Shown here: one piece after another, positions 1 to 10,838 of the stretch
Layout of the letters: the number at the start of each line of letters is the position of its first letter
Position numbering within the stretch: the stretch's first letter is position 1
NCBI GenBank assembly: GCA_902651635.1
Contig: CACRSC010000010.1
Span: forward strand, 303,914 to 367,913
DNA from: Mastigamoeba balamuthi
Lineage: Eukaryota > Evosea > Mastigamoebida > Mastigamoebidae
Direction of reading: 5' to 3'
DNA length: 64,000 nt
Translations under genes and position numbers: made by a program
The notes under the pieces: generated by a model
What the model saw: the letters and a program-made list of their open reading frames with translations, nothing else
Told to the model about the DNA's origin: nothing
The model's database searches: none

Positions 1-852
1 TCTCTCTCTCTCTCTCTCTCTCTCCTCTCCTGCTGGCTGCTCACCGCCCCTGTCCCTTGCTGTAGGTCTGTCGTCATCAGGGAGTCTGCGGGTCTCACCA
101 CAGCTGTCTGCTACAAGCACTGAGTGGTCCCTGTTCCCGCTACACGCTGCTCGCTGCTCGCTGCTGCGCATCTGCTGGGCCGCGTGCAGTCTCAGCAACA
201 ACTATTGTTTTCCAGTTCGCCTGGTCTGAGACAATGGCGGTTTGCCATCGGTGTTCACTCGGTTTCATCGCGTAGCATCAGAGCATGCTGGCAATCGTGC
301 AGGGGCACCTGCAATTCCGGGTGTCACAAATCCGATTGGGTGTATTGTGGGCGAATCGCTGAGGGGTGTGGTGGGCTTTGTGCTGAATTGTGAGGGACTG
401 GCGTTGCTGATTGGCGGGATGCCCAGCTCGTGGACGACTGACGGGCATGTCGGTGGTCCCAGTAAGTGCCAGTGTTGCACCACCGGCGATGAACGACCAA
501 AACGAAGTGGGGGCTGTGGGCCATCAGCATAGTCTGGCGATGGAGGCGTACAGTACTTCAATCAAAGGCTGGCACAACATGCAAGCAGAGTACTCATGCG
601 AGACTCGTTGCTCGATATAAAACTCCGCGGTGTCTCGTAGTAGGCTGTGCGAGGTGAGGTCACCCAGACTCTGCAGCGTTTGCGTTTTTCTGGCCACATG
701 CATCATAGGTTTTGTTGCGCCGTGGTACGGAAACTCTGGACTGCAGAAGAACCAAGATGCGTGGTTGCATGTGCGTTGCCAGAAACTGCCATAATGAAGC
801 GGGAACACCAGATCCACCACAGCCACAGAACGTGTCGCAAGTCAATGCAAAT
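1..852. other. Leading stretch without a supported gene
   Basis: The first 24 bases are a pure TC microsatellite cut by the window edge. The rest has mixed composition and only short or antisense open frames without recognisable motifs. The 3' end of the minus-strand coiled-coil gene begins at 853. I see no tRNA or rRNA signature here. Confidence 0.5.
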
Positions 853-2082
853 TCAGTGTTGTGATGCGCATTCTGTTCTCAGGCCCATCTGCCGTACCGC
901 GGACCTTGCACCGTTCGGAAACTGGCTGGTGAAAGTGCCCGCAAACATGGGTGTCTTGGGGGAAATGGTGCCGAGGGAGCTCTCGGCGAGACAGTTGGTC
1001 GTGCTGTACTGCCGCACCTGCGACGTCCGCAGCCGGCGATCGTTGCTGGGGCCTGAGCAGGCAGCGTGGTCGTGGGCGTTTCGGACGAGCAGGTCGCGGC
1101 GCTGCAGATGCTGGGCGATGCCGAGCTGCGTCGCCCGGCCCTCGGTGAACAGCCCTATCTCGACGGGGTCGTCTCTGAGGATGTGGAACTCCGTGAGGTG
1201 CAGCTTCCGGTTTTGGCGGGAAGAAGCGCCGTCCGCGAGGGGCACCTTCGTGTTCTTCCGGGTCTCCAGCGCCCCGAGGCGCCCCGCGAGGTTGTCCACC
1301 ATGACTTGGGCGCCTTCCTCGTGCGCGTTTGTCTGGCTGAGCTGGACCTCGGCAGGTGCGAGCTTGTGCTGCAGGGCCTCGATTCTGTCGGAGAGGAGGG
1401 AGATGGTCGCCTCGAGGGCGTTCACGTCGTTGCCGCGCTGCCTCGCGAGGAGCTGCAGGTCGTCTGCGTGTGCCCTGGCCGTCGCCTCGCGTGTCTCGGA
1501 CCTGCGGAGCTCGTCCTCGAGGGCCGAGACCCACGACAGCGCCACCATCTTGGCGTCGTGCTCCCGCGCGATCGTCTCCGACTGCGCCCGCTGCGCCTCG
1601 CGGTTCTGCTCGACCTCAGCCTCGAGGGCCGCGATGCGATCCAGCGCGCTGCGGAGTATCGCGGCGGCGTCGCCGTCGTCGTGGTGGTCGTCGTTCGTGA
1701 CGGGCGTGTGCGCGGTGACGGGGTCCGGCATGTCGATGGGCAGGGCGTCGACCTCGTCGTTCATATACCAGCTGTCCTCGAGCGTCCGGGGATCCGCGAG
1801 GGTGACGAGCACCTCCAGGGCCGTCATTGTGGGGGCGCTGTAGCTCGCCCTGGGGCTCTTGCGGTTCAGCGGGCGCTGAGTCGCGCTGTGGTGGAACTCC
1901 TCGCGGGAAGCGCGGAGCTCGGGGGGCTCATACGGCGTCGCCCGCACAGCTCGGCGTGTGTCGCCCGCGGGCTCGGCGAGGGTCTGCTGCTGCCTTGCTG
2001 TGATGCGCGTGTTCACGAAGCCTGCAGCGGGGCCGAGGGCGACGGGAGAGTCGACGCAGATCGGGGCGAACACGGAGAACAT
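853..2082 (-). CDS. Coiled-coil protein, function unknown
   Basis: A single open frame on the minus strand. An ATG at 2082 (reading MFSVFAPICVD) gives 409 residues; an in-frame ATG at 2262 would add 60 residues that look less like protein. The N-terminal part is Pro/Arg-rich. The middle is a long heptad-rich coiled coil, for example IAALEAEVEQNREAQ and LEATISLLSDRIEALQHKL. The C-terminal ~100 residues are less ordered. No catalytic motif or membrane segment is visible and I do not recognise the family. An undetected intron near the 3' end is possible because the last part looks less constrained. The composition matches the neighbouring genes. Confidence 0.6.
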   Translation of the reverse strand: MFSVFAPICVDSPVALGPAAGFVNTRITARQQQTLAEPAGDTRRAVRATPYEPPELRASREEFHHSATQRPLNRKSPRASYSAPTMTALEVLVTLADPRTLEDSWYMNDEVDALPIDMPDPVTAHTPVTNDDHHDDGDAAAILRSALDRIAALEAEVEQNREAQRAQSETIAREHDAKMVALSWVSALEDELRRSETREATARAHADDLQLLARQRGNDVNALEATISLLSDRIEALQHKLAPAEVQLSQTNAHEEGAQVMVDNLAGRLGALETRKNTKVPLADGASSRQNRKLHLTEFHILRDDPVEIGLFTEGRATQLGIAQHLQRRDLLVRNAHDHAACSGPSNDRRLRTSQVRQYSTTNCLAESSLGTISPKTPMFAGTFTSQFPNGARSAVRQMGLRTECASQH

Positions 2083-2262
2083 AGAGAGGGATTCCTTCTG
2101 GTGAAACGCGAGTGATGAGGTGTCTGTGGTGATGGCGGACTTGGGGGGCTGGTGTTGGCTTTGTGGTCTGTAGCTTTTCTGCGGATACGTATCGGCGCCA
2201 AGTCCCGCACAGCGCCGCGCCAAACATGGAAAATCAAGCACTTGTAGAAAATCAGTTGACAT

Positions 2263-2681
2263 TTTGAGCCACCCCGACGGTCACGAGATCCATCCCGCCT
2301 TTCACAGTGCTCGCACACTGAAGAGACTCATACGGCTCCTCGGTAGGTATCCTGTGAGCATCTGTTGACGTGTGCGAGGGGCGAACACGCATTCTCCTCC
2401 TCCACTCGCCATACGCTGGCTGGGGCTCTGCGGGGGCCCGCGTGTGGGAACGCCACTACAGCGCTGTACTCTGGGGATGAGTACTACTGTCGAATTGTTA
2501 TAGGCCTCTCCGGACTCAGGAGAACTCGGCGTCCTTCAACGTGAATCGCCCTCTGTCGACTGTGTTCATTGTACGTTCTGTGGGTCTCTGCCTGCTAGGC
2601 CGAGGTCTGTTGCTGTAAAGCTATTGAGCGGGCCGGGCCACACTTGGAGGGTTTATTCATCCATTCGAGTGCTCGTGTGGT
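2263..2681. other. Intergenic spacer
   Basis: Between the start region of the coiled-coil gene and the stop of the M60-like gene, both on the minus strand. It should hold the promoter of the former and the 3' UTR of the latter. I see no RATATY pair and no coding signal. Confidence 0.5.
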
Positions 2682-5118
2682 CTACAGCGGCGGGAGCTCA
2701 CTGACCCTGTTCCTTGCTGCTGCCGACACCGGGAACGCCCACGAGTCGAAGAAGCTCCCGAGGTTCCTGCCAGCGGCCTGCGACACGCGCACGAACCACT
2801 CGTCCATCTTGTCGCTGTCGCTCTTGGGCCTCGCTGCGAAGGCGATGTGGTCGTACGCGTTGAACACGCGCGGGAACACGTCCCACCCGAACCGCTGGCC
2901 GATCTCGACGTACATCTGCAGCGCCACGTCGCTGTTCCTCTTCCACTGCTCGAAGTTGGGCGCGAGCTTGTACGCGGCCCCCGCTGCCCTGAGCGCCTCC
3001 ATGTCGACCCAGCTGTTGTTCCCCGTCAGCTCCCTCTCGCAGATGAGCGCGAAGACCCTGTTGGTGACGCCCTCGGTGCCGGCGAACGTCCACATGTCCT
3101 CCTGGTTGAGGCGCCCGATGCCAGAGAACACCTCCCAGTGGTTCCACGCGGGCCGGGTCATCAGGACGTTGGGGCTCTCGGAGGGGGCGAACGCGACGAA
3201 GTTGTCCCAGCGCTGCGCCAGCGGGGGCTGGACGTCGGCGACGAGGTGGGGCCTGTGGACCGTCAAGAACTTGGCCGGCATGTTCCGCGTGCGGATGAAG
3301 CACTGCGCCGCGGTCTCCCAGTACGAGAGCACCTGCGCCGCGTCCTGGACCTTCTTCGCGGCGATCGAGGGCACGTAGAGGGTCACGTTCTGGCTGCTCA
3401 GCGTCGCGAAGGAAGCCGTTGTCGTGCGGACTGCGTTGGCGAAGTTGGCGGGCGACGAGCCCGAGAGGAACGTCGCGGCCTGCACGAAGTGGCCGGTGAC
3501 CGTCACCGCGACCTCCTTGGCGTGGCCCGAGGTCCACAGCTCGAGCGACAGGACGCCGCCGAAGCGGACCTCCAGCGTCGTCGTGGCGTTGCGGAGCGTC
3601 GCGTACGTGGTGATGACAGGCCAGCGATACCACGGGAGCTCGACGGCGCGGCCCTGGTCGCCCTCGGCGAGGAGGCTCTGGTGCATGCCAATCTGGACGG
3701 TGGCGTACGCGCTCAGGACGTGCTGGGGGACCTCGATCGTCAGCACCGAGCCGCCAACAACCCACATGTCGGTGTAGATGCGGCGAGGCTCGGGGGTCGT
3801 CGTGAGGTTCAGCACGCGGGTGGCGGGGCGCTTGACGACGACGTCGCCCGGGAAGACGCTCGACTCGTACGAGAACCCCACGACGCCCGAGTTGATCGGC
3901 AGGATCTCGGCCAGGCGCATGCAGGCCCTCCGCTGCCTCTCGGTGACGTTGACGGGGTCGCTCATCGTCGGCTGGGTCTCGAGGAAGCGATCGCACGCCG
4001 GCGGGATCGCATCGTTGGCCTCGTACGGGAGGTCCCAGAGCTGCTTGTCCAGCAGCCCGCTCTCGAAGCTATCCGACAGGGTCGTCTGGAAGGGGGGGGG
4101 AGGCCCGAGTTAGCGCTCTGGCGCGGAGCTGAGGTGAGCGGGCGGTCTCACCAGGTGGTCGGCGAGCCAGTTGAGCGTATCGGTGCTGTCGTCGTTGGGC
4201 CTCGACTGCTCGAGCGCGTTGAACGCGGCGTAGATGTTGCTGCGCTCGGGGACGAACTGCGACATGGGCACGACGAAGGCCATGTTGTCGGGCGTGTCGG
4301 CGGCCTCGTAGGGCATCGCGAGCCCGGCCTCGGCCAGCAGCAGCGTGGCGGGGTCGTTGGTCGTCGAGCCCTGCATGTCGTAGTTCCACACGTACCCGTT
4401 GGCGTTGGCGATCAGGCTGCCGCCGGCCTTGAGGAACGCGCGCACGGCCCCGACCTTGCGGGCCACCGTGTCGCTCGCGGCGCCCTCGGCCATCAGCGCC
4501 AGGTCGATGGCCAGCAGCCCGGCCCTCTGCAGCGCCCCCTCGGCGAACGCGTTGGCCTCGAACGACGCGCAGCCCGGGAACGACGAGGCGTTGCCGGCCA
4601 GCGCCCCGTGCAGGACGCAGTGCGTGCCCGTGGCGTTGCCCGTCATCCACCTGGCGCAGTTACTGACGAGGCCGAAGTCCGCCTCTGCAATTGGAAACAG
4701 TGCAGTGTGCACCCCACCCCCCAGTCAGCACCGCAGCAGAGGGGGGAAAATTGCGTCATCCAAAGCTGTATGGGACCGGCACCGCAGGAGAGAAAAGTCA
4801 GAAAGTGGGCTCACCGCCGGTAGAGAACGCGCTGGGGTCCAGCGCCAGCAGGCAGACCTTGCCCCCGCTGCGGGGGGCCCCCGGGAAGAGCGTGGCAGCG
4901 GCGACGGGCTCGCCCCTGCGGTCCGAGAGCAGCGAGACGGCAAAGGGGCTGAAGAGCGTGATGGTTGAGGCGCCAAAGAGCGAGTTGCCGACGAAGACGC
5001 GGCCCGGGAGGCCCTCGATGAGCTGCTCGCGGATGCGGAGCGTCTGTATGGCGGCGGGGACCTGGGCACGGGCAGCCAGCGCGGTGGCGAGGCAGAGGAG
5101 TAGCGCGTGGCGCTTCAT
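2682..5118 (-). CDS. Secreted M60/TCAF-like protein with a degenerate zinc motif
   Basis: Three exons on the minus strand (5118-4815, 4684-4152, 4085-2682) join in frame to 746 residues; donors are GTGAGC and GTGAGA. The ATG is followed by a clear signal peptide (MKRHALLLCLATALAARAQ). Residues ~100-320 resemble the N-terminal region of TCAF/M60 proteins. The rest matches the peptidase M60 (enhancin-like) domain, including the conserved stretch MWTFAGTEGVTNRVFAL. Where active family members carry HExxH, this protein reads NHWEVFSGIGRLNQ (~594-607), so both zinc-binding histidines are missing. It may therefore be a non-catalytic, glycan-binding M60 protein, as in animal TCAFs. The domain call is by motif memory; loss of catalysis is inference. 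Confidence 0.8.
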
Positions 5119-5520
5119 GGCTGCGTTGTGCGTGTGTTTGTTTGTTTGTTTGTCTTAGAAAAAGCAAACTGTGCTGCTCTGTGCCACTTCGGTGCTGTTG
5201 TGTTTCACCAGTGCGAAATACGCAAAGCAAAGGGTGCGTTGCGGCGTGGTGATTCGGTTACAGGCCGCTGACGTCACTGCGGGCAAACCGGGGAGTGTCG
5301 TCATAGGTGCAGGCTGATCCACACCGCCAGTACATTAGCGTGCTCTTGCTCGGGATGCCCGAGGCGAAGGGGGTGGAAGAGAGGGGAGGGAGGGGGCGAG
5401 AATGAAAGCGACTGTATGGCAGTCGGTGCGTCTGGGGTGCGTGTGAAGGTGCGCAGTCCAAGAAAAACCATGAATGCCGAGCTCACACGAGATCCTCTGT
5501 TCCTGCAAAATGGTATTTTG
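5119..5520. other. Intergenic spacer with a TTTG microsatellite
   Basis: Upstream of the M60-like gene. It contains a short run of (TTTG) units at about 5134-5152, next to the start codon, and otherwise no coding or RNA signal that I can support. Confidence 0.5.
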
Positions 5521-6312
5521 TCAGCACAGATGACGCACCCACCGAGCTAGTAGCTGCGCACCTTGTGCCGAGCTCGTCGCGGGCCCGTTCTGCCTGCCAG
5601 CGCCCTTCCAGGTCCAGCTGCACACCGCAGCATACACGCGAGCGGCCACCTGCGGGGCCCGATAGCCGTCAGTGGGGCCTTTCGGGGGAGAGGGAGGCAA
5701 CTGATGGCAGCAGCCCACACCTTGCATGCAACGTCGCTCCAGAGCTCGGCAGAACGCTCGAGGGAGTTGCCGAGGGTGCACATCAGGGGCCGGATCCCTG
5801 TCAGCCCGGGAAGCACGGCAGGAGACCACCTCGCGTCGAGCGAGAGCCGCGCCACAACGGGGCCCGCCCAGAGCTGCACCCCGCAGGCGTAGTAGTGGCC
5901 GTCTGGCAGCCCTGTGCGGGCCTCGAGTGTGTGCGGCATGACGACTGTGTGAATTCTCTGCCTCGGCGACATAACGACTGCAGCTGAGACGGGCACAGCT
6001 AAAGAGAGGGGTAGGGGCAGGGGCATGGGCCTGGCTTCTACGAGGGCTGCAGTTCCCTCCTGCAGAGAGCCACGGCGAGCGGGTTGCCAAGTAACCACAG
6101 CAGATGAACTCTCGAGGAGGGCAGCGTGGGCGGTGGCAGTGGCCTCCGAGGGCACCGAGGGCAGGGGGTGCTCTGAGGCGACGGCGCGAGGCTCGGAGCT
6201 CGTGTTGGGAGGCTCGCGGTCGAGGGAGATGCCCTCTGGGGTCACTGCCACGGAGCTCGTGCAGGTCCGCTGCTGTGGGGCGACGTGAGGACCGGTTAGA
6301 GGAAGGTGGCAT
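5521..6312 (-). CDS. Hypothetical protein, 5' end unresolved
   Basis: Two minus-strand exons join in phase: the upstream frame to 5721, then an intron 5720-5650 (donor GTGTGG, acceptor CCGCAG), then 5649-5521. The C-terminal part (GLPDGHYYACGVQLWAG, then WTWKGAGRQNGPATSSAQ) looks protein-like but I do not recognise the family. The frame is open upstream to about 6386, but no ATG begins it there. The first in-frame ATG is at 6026 and would give 144 residues with a hydrophobic start (MPLPLPLSLAVPVSAAVV), possibly a signal peptide; another exon upstream is also possible. A RATATY pair at 6441-6458 would suit a start near 6312-6390. Confidence 0.4.
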   Translation of the reverse strand: MPPSSNRSSRRPTAADLHELRGSDPRGHLPRPRASQHELRASRRRLRAPPALGALGGHCHRPRCPPREFICCGYLATRSPWLSAGGNCSPRRSQAHAPAPTPLFSCARLSCSRYVAEAENSHSRHAAHTRGPHRAARRPLLRLRGAALGGPRCGAALARREVVSCRASRADRDPAPDVHPRQLPRAFCRALERRCMQGVGCCHQLPPSPPKGPTDGYRAPQVAARVYAAVCSWTWKGAGRQNGPATSSAQGAQLLARWVRHLC

Positions 6313-6437
6313 CTTACGTGGTCGGCGGAGATGTCCTGACCGTCGGTGTTGGCAACGTGGCAACTCGAGTATCTGGCAATTTTCACTGGAGAGTTCTTCT
6401 TGTGGCTCCTTGATGGCGCAGCAGTGATTCCGAATTG

Positions 6438-6737
6438 TCAGATATCCCGGCAAGATATTATCAGCATGAGATCGCACCCGTGGAACGTTGCTCCGATCAC
6501 CGCCGGCTTCTGAGTGTCTGCCCGCTTGAGCTGGGCAGCCCTCAGGGGCTTGACCGCCGCCAGAGCAGCGGCGGAGGGGCCCTCAGCCCGCATCGCGGCG
6601 AACTGGGCGAGGAAAGTGATGAGGAACGACTGCGACAGAGCAGACGGCAGGCGCTTCTGCGGGAGGCTTCTGATGGTCCTGGGCGAGCGCTTGAGGGTCG
6701 GGATGCGGGATCCCTGCTCGCAGATGAGCGCGGCCAT
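6438..6737 (-). CDS. Possible small hypothetical protein (99 aa)
   Basis: A minus-strand ATG frame of 99 residues beginning MAALICEQGSRIP, with an AATATT sequence about 15 nt upstream of the ATG. It has a mixed, protein-like composition and one hydrophobic patch (FLITFLAQFAAM) but no recognisable family. Its 3' end overlaps the RATATY pair that appears to serve the next gene, which argues against it. It could be chance. Confidence 0.2.
   Translation of the reverse strand: MAALICEQGSRIPTLKRSPRTIRSLPQKRLPSALSQSFLITFLAQFAAMRAEGPSAAALAAVKPLRAAQLKRADTQKPAVIGATFHGCDLMLIISCRDI
6441..6458 (-). promoter_or_regulatory. RATATY pair upstream of the 5.5-6.3 kb gene
   Basis: GATATC (6441-6446) and GATATT (6453-6458) lie in the presumed promoter of the minus-strand gene ending at 5521. 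They are the same element seen before many starts in this window. Confidence 0.4.
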
Positions 6738-7358
6738 TTCGTTATTCGTAATATTCAAATATGCGCGTATGAAAAACCGCGGGAACACAGCAGAACGACC
6801 AGGGAAGGTCCCTTGCGGACTCTGGCCACGTATCCCAATAGGCGGGATCGCATCGATCGTATCCCGCGTCCGTGGCCAGGCGCGGGGAAGCCGCAAACGG
6901 GGCGCGGGACACACCAACGCCCGCCAGCACAAACAGCACTCGAGGGAGCATTATCGGGAGAGGAGCGGCAGGGCAGACGAGGGCGAGATGGATGGCAGGC
7001 GAAGCACCTGGGAGCCCTTGGGACGCGACGGAGGTGCGACGGTGACCGGGGGAGAGCCCGAGGACATGGCTTGGCGGTTGGGTTGCGAAGCGAATGTTGG
7101 GCTCCACGACGAGGAGAAATTCTGCACTTCTGAAGGTTCGGATCTGATATCCGGCCATCAATTGATGCACTGGCGAACGGACATTTCGAGGGACCTATCC
7201 GCCACGGTCGCGCTGGGGAGACCCTACCTTGCTCGGCGAGGGCTGCGAGAACGAGGCCCCCTCTCCCCTCTGATCGTTGATATTCCGAGCGCAATCCGTT
7301 ACGGCGAGATTTCATCCGGGCTGCGATATCTTCGCCATAGTAAACGGCTACGCGAACG
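6738..7358. other. Spacer before the ankyrin gene
   Basis: Open frames exist on both strands but none has a convincing composition or motif. The right-hand end carries the RATATY elements of the ankyrin gene. Confidence 0.4.
7279..7330 (+). promoter_or_regulatory. RATATY pair upstream of the ankyrin gene
   Basis: GATATT (7279-7284) and GATATC (7325-7330) lie 80 and 34 nt upstream of the ATG at 7359. Confidence 0.5.
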
Positions 7359-9162
7359 ATGTCCGGTCAGCAGCTGGGAGACGACGAGGAGTACGAGGAG
7401 GTCGAGGTAGAGGAGGAGGTCGAGGTCGAGGTGGACGACGACGACGCTGGTGCCGACGACGAGGCCGACAGTCAGCCCCCCCACGATAATCCTCCTTTCC
7501 CCAACGGCCCTCTTCCCCTGACGTCTCTGCGCCCCGCCGCCCAGTCCGCAGGCGTGTCGCCGAGCGTCTGGCCAAGGAGCGCGCGCGGCTGGAGTCGGAG
7601 CACGGCCGCCGTGAGGTTCTTTGCTGGGTTTCAATTTTCTGCCAAGTGCGTGCAGTACGCGAACTGAGCGGAGCCCGCCGCCTTTGCTCGCTTCCAGCAG
7701 ACCGACACCGAGCGCTACGAGGAGGAGGCGCGGCTGCAGCGCGAGAAGGCCGAGTCCCTGCGCAGCACCATCGAGCGCGCGCGGCAGAACCGGCTGGCGT
7801 CCGAGCGGAGCCCCGGGGCGGACGAGTACGAGGAGAGCGCGCGGGCCGCCCGCGCCAAGGCCGAGGCCATGCGCAGCGCCGTCGAGCAGAGCCGCGCCAG
7901 GCGCGAGGAGCGCGAGGCCGAGCGCGTGGCTGCGGAGCAGGACGCGTGGCTGGCCGAGCAGCGAGAGGCGCAGGCCAAGGCGGGGTCGATCAGGGCTGCG
8001 ATACAGAACGGCAAAGGTACAGGGGGGGAGGGGAGTTAGTTGAGCAGCAGAGACGGTTTTGGCGGTTAAGGGCCGTTTGGAACTGCAGCCGCCAGGGCCC
8101 GGAGGGAGCAGCTCGAGGACGCGGCGCGTGCAGACGACGCGGGGAAGATCGAGCGCCTGCTGGAGGCGGGGGACATGGGGCCCGACGAGCAGCTGTGGGG
8201 CAAGACGAGCACGCAGCCCGGGAGGGCGTCGCTGGTGGCCGCCAGCTACGGCTGCCCCAAGGCGCTGGCGGCGCTGCTCAGGGCCGGCGCGGACGTCGAG
8301 GCCTCGTGCCCGTCGACGGGGTCCGTGCTGCACGCGGCCTGCTCGAGCGCCTCGGTCGAGACGGTCCGCGTGGCGCTCGCAGCCGGCGCCGACGCCAAGC
8401 GCGAGTGCAACGGGATGGCGGCGCTGCACTACGCGGCCGCCTCGGGCTCCGCAGAGACCGTGCGGGCGATACTCGCGCACGGCGCCTGCGACGTGAACGC
8501 GCGGACGACGGCCGAGCCCCGCTGGACGGCCCTGCACATCGCCGCGGGCAAGGGCTCGGCCGAGGCCGTCCGCGCGCTGCTCGACGCCGGCGCCGACGCC
8601 AACAGCGCGTCGCTCTCTGTGGTCCCCGAGACGCCGCTGCACGCCTGCGCGCGGGCCGGCGCCGCAGACGTCGCCCAGCTGCTGCTCTCCCACGGGGCCG
8701 ACAAGAACGCAGGCCGCTCGCGCGGCCACCCCACCCCGCTCTACATCGCTGCCAAGTGGCCTCGACCTCCTCCCTGCGCCTCCGCCTCCTCTCCCGCTGC
8801 TGTCGCTCACGAGGGGCGGCGCTGGCAGGGAGGGGCACGAGGGCGTCGTCAGTGCGCTGATCAAGGCGGGCGCGGACCCCAACGCCAAGGTGGCCAACAG
8901 GACGGCCCTCGACGTCGCCGCGGACTGCGTGCGCCTGCTGATCGCGGGGGCTGCGCCGTCGAGCAGCCCCGACGTGAACCCGGAGGGCGTCCAGGAGCTC
9001 AAAGACCGCGTCGCGCAGCTCGAGGAGCTCGTGCGCAGCCCATGCCCCACCCCCGGCGATGGTGGGCGCTGTTCCCTGACCCCGTGCGCGCAGGTGAGGC
9101 AGAGGGACGCCGAGATCGCTGCCCTGAAGCAGAAGGTCTCCGAGCTCGAGTCGCACAAGTGA
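7359..9162 (+). CDS. Ankyrin-repeat protein with flanking coiled coils
   Basis: Six exons (7359-7470, 7545-7615, 7698-8016, 8089-8755, 8829-9030, 9094-9162) join in phase to 479 residues. The N-terminus is strongly acidic (EEYEEVEVEEEVEVEVDDDD). Residues ~38-180 are a charged helical coiled coil. About six ankyrin repeats follow (~185-425), with typical cores such as TALHIAAGKGSAEAVRALL and ALHYAAASGSAETVRAIL. A short C-terminal coiled coil ends in VSELESHK. It is probably a soluble scaffold; the partner is unknown. From 8156 onward the sequence is repeated after the single N at 9562, which I read as an unmerged contig overlap and not a second gene. Confidence 0.85.
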
Positions 9163-9427
9163 CCGCTGCTGTCGAGCGCGCGCACTTGCATTGCCCACAG
9201 TTCGATGAGAGAAAAAAGCTCAAAAGAACGAGAGCCGCATTGGAACTAAGGCTCCGGGAGCCTGTACTCGCAGTGCCAATCGTCATGCAGGGTCCTCCTG
9301 CCTCTGGGGACTTAAGCACGTGCGCAAGAGAAGAACAGCAGAGGAACGAGAAATGGCTTGGAACTAGGGTTCCTGGCATTGTAGGGGAGAGTGAGGAGCG
9401 CGGCAGGCCCTTGCAGGGAGCCCCGCC

Positions 9428-9561
9428 TCAGTTGATCTTCTTCTTCAGCGTGTGGAGGATGTCCTTGGCGGCGGCCGTCACGGCCTCGGCGGGGTTGCCC
9501 GCCGCCTCCGCGGCGCTCTTCTTCTGCTGCCCGAGCATCGCCTTGAGGCGCTCGAGCCCTC
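9428..9561 (-). pseudogene. 3' fragment of the reticulon-like gene (probable assembly duplicate)
   Basis: The minus-strand frame reading ERLKAMLGQQKKSAAEAAG to the terminal KKKIN is the same as the last 44 codons of the complete gene at 10839-11639. It is truncated by the N at 9562. I treat it as the end of the left contig. Confidence 0.75.
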
Positions 9562-9562
9562 N

Positions 9563-10571
9563 CGCCTGCTGGAGGCGGGGGACATGGGGCCCGACGAGCA
9601 GCTGTGGGGCAAGACGAGCACGCAGCCCGGGAGGGCGTCGCTGGTGGCCGCCAGCTACGGCTGCCCCAAGGCGCTGGCGGCGCTGCTCAGGGCCGGCGCG
9701 GACGTCGAGGCCTCGTGCCCGTCGACGGGGTCCGTGCTGCACGCGGCCTGCTCGAGCGCCTCGGTCGAGACGGTCCGCGTGGCGCTCGCAGCCGGCGCCG
9801 ACGCCAAGCGCGAGTGCAACGGGATGGCGGCGCTGCACTACGCGGCCGCCTCGGGCTCCGCAGAGACCGTGCGGGCGATACTCGCGCACGGCGCCTGCGA
9901 CGTGAACGCGCGGACGACGGCCGAGCCCCGCTGGACGGCCCTGCACATCGCCGCGGGCAAGGGCTCGGCCGAGGCCGTCCGCGCGCTGCTCGACGCCGGC
10001 GCCGACGCCAACAGCGCGTCGCTCTCTGTGGTCCCCGAGACGCCGCTGCACGCCTGCGCGCGGGCCGGCGCCGCAGACGTCGCCCAGCTGCTGCTCTCCC
10101 ACGGGGCCGACAAGAACGCAGGCCGCTCGCGCGGCCACCCCACCCCGCTCTACATCGCTGCCAAGTGGCCTCGACCTCCTCCCTGCGCCTCCGCCTCCTC
10201 TCCCGCTGCGGTCGCTCACGAGGGGCGGCGCTGGCAGGGAGGGGCACGAGGGCGTCGTCAGTGCGCTGATCAAGGCGGGCGCGGACCCCAACGCCAAGGT
10301 GGCCAACAGGACGGCCCTCGACGTCGCCGCGGACTGCGTGCGCCTGCTGATCGCGGGGGCTGCGCCGTCGAGCAGCCCCGACGTGAACCCAGAGGGCGTC
10401 CAGGAGCTCAAGGACCGCGTCGCGCAGCTCGAGGAGCTCGTGCGCAGCCCATGCCCCACCCCCGGCGCTGGTGGGCGCTGTTTCCTGACCCCCGTGCGCG
10501 CAGGTGAGGCAGAGGGACGCAGAGATCGCTGCCCTGAAGCAGAAGGTCTCCGAGCTCGAGTCGCACAAGTG
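9563..10571 (+). pseudogene. Second copy of the ankyrin gene's 3' part (probable assembly duplicate)
   Basis: Repeats the last ~1 kb of the ankyrin gene, from within exon 4 to the stop codon at 10569-10571, with the same introns. It has no start, first three exons or promoter. The few differences from the first copy leave the frame intact, as expected for an allele or an overlapping contig and not for a decaying copy. Confidence 0.7.
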
Positions 10572-10838
10572 ACCGCTGCTGTCGAGCGCGCGCACTTGCA
10601 TTGCCCACAGTTCGATGAGAGAAAAAAAGCACAAAAGAACGAGAGCCGCATTGGAACTAAGGCTCCGGGAGCCTGTACTCGCAGTGCCAATCGTCATGCA
10701 GGGTCCTCCTGCCTCTGGGGACTTAAGCACGTGCGCAAGAGAAGAACAGCAGAGGAACGAGAAATGGCTTGGAACTAGGGTTCCTGGCATTGTAGGGGAG
10801 AGTGAGGAGCGCGGCAGGCCCTTGCAGGGAGCCCCGCC

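Noticed and set aside
647-2115. Long plus-strand open frames opposite the coiled-coil gene
   Set aside because: They are antisense shadows caused by high GC content. They are Arg/Ser/Val-biased and lack motifs, while the minus strand shows a regular heptad pattern.
8175-10507. Long ankyrin open frames running through the N at 9562
   Set aside because: They join two copies of the same exon across an assembly join and continue into introns or antisense sequence. Not a real longer ankyrin gene.
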